In this document: one piece after another, positions 6,338 through 8,673 of the stretch | Position numbering within the stretch: position 1 is the first letter of the stretch | How the letters are laid out: each line of letters begins with the position of its first letter | Assembly (NCBI GenBank): GCA_964370235.1 | Contig: CAYJIL010000095.1 | Coordinates: 1-8,673, forward strand | Direction: 5' to 3' | DNA from: CAYJIL01 sp964370235 | Lineage (GTDB): Bacteria > Bacteroidota > Bacteroidia > Bacteroidales > Rikenellaceae | Length of the DNA stretch: 8,673 nt | Program-made: the position numbers and the translations under genes | The notes under the pieces: model-generated | What the model saw: the letters and a program-made list of their open reading frames with translations, nothing else | Told to the model about the DNA's origin: nothing | Databases searched by the model: none

Positions 6338-7771
6338 CTACAACTCCTTTGTGTGTGTTATATTTGGGGGTAAATCTTGGTTATAGTGTGATACGATAAT
6401 TAGGCTCTTGCCATCGATATACGAGAATGCTTCGACTACTCTTCGCACCAAATCTCTGTTTTTGTCGTCGAGACCGTGCAGTGGCTCATCGAGAATTAGC
6501 AATTGTGGATTGCGTACAAAAGCACGTGCAAGCATAACCAGTCGTTGCTCGCCCGAAGATATTGCTTTTTGTGAACGCTCTGCCAAATGGCTAATACCAA
6601 ATATATCCATCCAAAACATAGTGTCATCTACTTCGCTTTGTGTTTTTGGTTGATAATAAGCACCTTTTGTGTCATATAGTCCACCAGCTACCACCTCTTT
6701 AACTGCCACATCGTGAATGAATGCTCGGCACATCTCTACCGACAAGTAGCCAATATTGCGCTTAATATCCCATATACTCTCACCCGTGCCACGCTTGCGA
6801 TTAAACAGTGATATATCCATTGCATATGATTGTGGATTATCGGCAGTAATTAGGCTAAGTAGCGACGATTTGCCCGATCCGTTTCGACCCAACAAAGCCC
6901 ATCTTTCGCCTTGTTGTATTTCCCAATTAATATTCTTGAATATAGTGCGCTTGCCATAGGTCAAGCTAACATTGCGTAGCGATACTACACTAGGGCAGGG
7001 TAGTGGTGTGCTTTTTGGCAAAAGCGATATATTATCTATTTTGGAGCTATAATTACTGTGTCGTATTTTGTTGCTTACTTTTGAAATAAACTCAGACAGG
7101 CGGTACTTACCCTCCATTACACAGCCACGCATATGCAAAACATGGCTAATAAAACTAGGGATATATGATGCCGAGGATAGTTGTAAAATAATGGTTACAC
7201 CTCCTCGTTTGGCTAGCTTTGTTAGCATAGACGATAGTAGCTCTCTGCTTTGGCTATCTAGCCCAATAAAAGGGTTGTCGATTACCAAAACCCGAGGAGC
7301 CGATTGCATCGCACGCAAAAGCATAAACTTGCGAAGTTCGCCACTAGAGAGCATTACTAGCCGTTTGGTCAAAATATGCTCCATGTCAAAGAGTGCTATT
7401 AGCTCGTGGCGAATTGCCAAATCTCGTGCCTTGCCTAGTGCTTCGCTAACTGTTGGCGATAGCTGGGCATCATGCGAATTCCAACGTTGTTGGTAATAAA
7501 ACTCATCGTCACTTGCACCATAGGAATCTCGAAACTCAATAACCTTAATTTGTTCAAAAACATATCCGCTGCTAGCAAAACCATACTCAACCACGCCTGC
7601 ACCACACGGTACAGTAGAGGCAAGCAGGCCTGCTGCCAAGCTCTTGCCCGAGCCATTGTCGCCAACAATGGCTATTTGCTCGCCCTCTAATATCTCTACC
7701 GACAAGGCTTTAGCCAGCCTCAAAGCAGGATTACGAGCAAAAGCATCTCTTGTTTTAATTACTATATCCAT
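6338..7771 (-). CDS. Tandem-domain ABC ATPase, ModF/PhrA-like
   Basis: Soluble protein of 477 residues with two ABC nucleotide-binding domains and no membrane segment, similar in size and plan to E. coli ModF (PhrA). Domain 1: Walker A GDNGSGKS (37-44), YYQQRW near 92-97, signature LSSGE (141-145), Walker B VLVIDNP (161-167). Domain 2: Walker A GRNGSGKS (295-302), signature ISSGEQ (404-409), Walker B LLILDEP (424-430), switch H462 (VSHYNQ). Domain 1 has Asn166 in place of the catalytic Glu, and Leu198 appears to replace the switch His (TIILQLSS), so its ATP site is probably poorly active; domain 2 keeps all of these residues. ModF relatives are annotated as molybdate-transport ATPases, but no molybdate permease, binding protein or Mo-enzyme gene is visible, so the substrate is open and a non-transport role is possible. 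It is divergent from aqpZ. The start ATG at 7769-7771 gives a short lead-in to the first strand; I see no clear promoter. Stop TAG. Confidence 0.85.
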   Translation of the reverse strand: MDIVIKTRDAFARNPALRLAKALSVEILEGEQIAIVGDNGSGKSLAAGLLASTVPCGAGVVEYGFASSGYVFEQIKVIEFRDSYGASDDEFYYQQRWNSHDAQLSPTVSEALGKARDLAIRHELIALFDMEHILTKRLVMLSSGELRKFMLLRAMQSAPRVLVIDNPFIGLDSQSRELLSSMLTKLAKRGGVTIILQLSSASYIPSFISHVLHMRGCVMEGKYRLSEFISKVSNKIRHSNYSSKIDNISLLPKSTPLPCPSVVSLRNVSLTYGKRTIFKNINWEIQQGERWALLGRNGSGKSSLLSLITADNPQSYAMDISLFNRKRGTGESIWDIKRNIGYLSVEMCRAFIHDVAVKEVVAGGLYDTKGAYYQPKTQSEVDDTMFWMDIFGISHLAERSQKAISSGEQRLVMLARAFVRNPQLLILDEPLHGLDDKNRDLVRRVVEAFSYIDGKSLIIVSHYNQDLPPNITHTKEL

Positions 7772-7785
7772 AATGCAGTTGTTTG

Positions 7786-7829
7786 CTGTATATACTGTAT
7801 TTCATGATAATTGACCCATTTAATACAGT
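7786..7829. promoter_or_regulatory. Repeated CTGTAT boxes in the divergent intergenic region
   Basis: CTGTAT occurs at 7786-7791 and again at 7795-7800, nine bases apart. The reverse complement ATACAG is at 7824-7829. The second and third copies extend to an 8-bp inverted repeat, ACTGTATT (7794-7801) and AATACAGT (7822-7829), separated by 20 bases. The cluster lies 15-58 bases upstream of the ABC ATPase start, where its promoter should be, and no standard -7 box is recognisable there. A regulator-binding site is possible, but such short AT-rich words can arise by chance. Confidence 0.35.
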
Positions 7830-7909
7830 GTGGTAATTTTCGTTCGTTAATAATCAGTCGTTTGTAAATGGTAGTGTAATGAAAAAAGAACCTTTTAGAA
7901 CAAAATAGC

Positions 7910-7939
7910 TTTGATTATATATTTTATTTACTACATTTG
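7910..7939 (+). promoter_or_regulatory. Bacteroidota-type promoter for aqpZ
   Basis: TTTG at 7910-7913 and TACATTTG at 7932-7939 (a full TAnnTTTG match) are separated by 18 bases, close to the usual 19-21. Transcription would begin near 7943-7946, within an isolated GC-rich patch (GCCGGCGCC, 7939-7947), giving a leader of about 45 bases. The leader ends in an A-rich stretch with GAAGAAG directly before the ATG, the usual style of ribosome entry in this phylum. Confidence 0.75.
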
Positions 7940-7989
7940 CCGGCGCCTTTAGGGCTTAAATATAGTTATAAATTAAAAAAACGAAGAAG

Positions 7990-8664
7990 ATGAAGAAATT
8001 TTTAGCAGAAGCTATCGGTACAATGGTATTGGTGCTTATGGGCTGTGGATCAGCTGTATTTTTTGGTTGTGAGGCAGGTTCTGCACAAGTTCTAGCAGTA
8101 GCATTTGCTTTTGGTCTAGCTGTTGTAGCAATGGCATATACAATTGGCGGCATATCGGGCTGTCACATCAATCCTGCAATTACGCTAGGCGCATGGGTGT
8201 CTAAGCGCATTAGTTCAAAGGATGCAATTGGTTATATGGTGGCTCAGTTTATTGGTGCTGTTATTGGTTCGGCGGTTATTTATACGCTTACATCTACTGG
8301 TGGCTATGGCGAGTCAACTGCTACTGGAGCTAACGGATTTGGCGATGGCGAAATGGTTCAGGCATTTATTGCAGAGGTAGTATTTACGTTTGTATTTGTA
8401 CTTGTTGTATTGGGTTCGACAGACGAGAAGAAAGGTGCTGGTAGCTTTGCAGGTCTTGCAATTGGTCTTAGCCTAGTGCTTGTACATATTGTGTGTATTC
8501 CAATTACTGGTACATCGGTGAACCCTGCTCGTAGTTTTGGCCCTGCTCTATTCCAAGGTGGTGAGGCTCTTTCGCAGCTGTGGTTGTTTATTGTTGCTCC
8601 AATGGTGGGTGCGCTGCTTTCGGCAGGTGTATGGAAAGTACTTACATGTGAATGTAAGAAGTAA
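7990..8664 (+). CDS. aqpZ: Aquaporin Z, water channel
   Basis: Inner-membrane water channel of the MIP family, expected to act as a tetramer. The 224 residues contain about six hydrophobic segments and the two half-helix motifs HINPA (N61-P62-A63) and SVNPAR (N178-P179-A180). The selectivity filter is readable by alignment with E. coli AqpZ: F41, H166, T175 and R181 correspond to F43, H174, T183 and R189. This is the narrow, water-selective set, so glycerol facilitation is unlikely. The protein ends in a short tail with two cysteines (CECKK). It has its own promoter and is the only rightward gene in the window, divergent from the ABC ATPase; nothing links the two functionally. Osmotic adaptation is the usual role in the family. 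The reading frame is complete, with TAA nine bases before the window end. Confidence 0.97.
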   Translation: MKKFLAEAIGTMVLVLMGCGSAVFFGCEAGSAQVLAVAFAFGLAVVAMAYTIGGISGCHINPAITLGAWVSKRISSKDAIGYMVAQFIGAVIGSAVIYTLTSTGGYGESTATGANGFGDGEMVQAFIAEVVFTFVFVLVVLGSTDEKKGAGSFAGLAIGLSLVLVHIVCIPITGTSVNPARSFGPALFQGGEALSQLWLFIVAPMVGALLSAGVWKVLTCECKK

Positions 8665-8671
8665 TATACTT
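8641..8671 (+). other. Hairpins across the 3' end of aqpZ
   Basis: CTTACAT (8641-8647) and ATGTAAG (8652-8658) pair around a GTGA loop within the last aqpZ codons. Directly after this, AAGTA (8659-8663) and TACTT (8667-8671) form a smaller inverted repeat over the stop codon. Stems are short and AT-rich. They could be the start of a terminator region cut off by the window edge; no GC-rich stem with a T run is visible yet. Confidence 0.3.
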
Positions 8672-8673
8672 TA

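Noticed and set aside
7068..7496. Plus-strand open frame of 142 codons
   Set aside because: It lies wholly antisense to the ABC ATPase, has no family character or promoter, and is explained as a shadow of that coding region. The same applies to the plus-strand frames at 3103-3423 and 3941-4219.
6338..7771. A molybdate transport operon (modF with modABC)
   Set aside because: No permease, binding protein or molybdenum-related gene is adjacent; the similarity to ModF alone does not fix the substrate.
7939..7955. GC-rich patch in the aqpZ leader as a regulatory hairpin
   Set aside because: The overlapping palindromes GCCGGC and GGCGCC are short, and the possible GCC/GGC stem is only three pairs.
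7956..8153. Minus-strand open frame over the start of aqpZ
   Set aside because: It is antisense to conserved aquaporin coding sequence with an implausible composition.
1..8673. CRISPR arrays, insertion sequences, tRNA or rRNA genes
   Set aside because: No spaced direct repeats, terminal inverted repeats with a transposase, cloverleaf or rRNA-like sequence was seen on either strand.

Overview
This window looks like an ordinary chromosomal segment from a Gram-negative member of the Bacteroidota, most likely the order Bacteroidales. Three things point there. LpxC and FabZ are fused in one reading frame, a hallmark of this phylum. The prolyl-tRNA synthetase is the short type without an editing insertion. 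Three intergenic regions carry the phylum's own promoter signature (-7 box TAnnTTTG, two of them with TTTG 18-19 bases upstream), and A-rich leaders replace clear Shine-Dalgarno sites. The family cannot be fixed from the sequence alone.

Layout from left to right. A perfect 13-bp hairpin with A and T tracts (12-44), usable from both sides, ends the leftward transcript; a second weaker hairpin (50-76) sits between it and proS. Then come three tightly spaced minus-strand genes: proS (85-1566), lpxA (1607-2410) and the lpxC-fabZ fusion (2415-3809), transcribed in the order lpxC/fabZ, lpxA, proS from a well-formed promoter at 3881-3911. Upstream of these on the same strand is a secreted 763-residue protein with a beta-propeller and two c-type haem motifs, related to the alpha subunit of hydrazine synthase (3922-6213), with its own -7 box. 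Next is a ModF/PhrA-type tandem ABC ATPase without a membrane domain (6338-7771). A 218-bp divergent intergenic region follows, and then a plus-strand aquaporin Z gene (7990-8664).

How the genes fit together. LpxA and LpxC perform the first two steps of lipid A synthesis, and FabZ makes the unsaturated acyl-ACP intermediates that compete for the same 3-hydroxyacyl-ACP pool, so one transcript sets the balance between lipid A and fatty acids. lpxD, which I would expect directly upstream of lpxC/fabZ in many relatives, is not here; the haem protein gene occupies that position. ProS is a housekeeping passenger on the same transcript. The haem protein, the ABC ATPase and the aquaporin appear to be independent units.

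I see no mobile element, CRISPR array, tRNA or rRNA, and no gene-free stretch over 300 bases. The least understood items are the hydrazine-synthase-like haem protein with no recognisable partner subunits, the asymmetric catalytic sites of the ABC protein, and an inverted repeat that spans the probable start point of lpxC/fabZ transcription. Two reading frames (lpxC/fabZ and the haem protein) should be shortened from their longest form because the longer versions begin inside or upstream of promoter elements.
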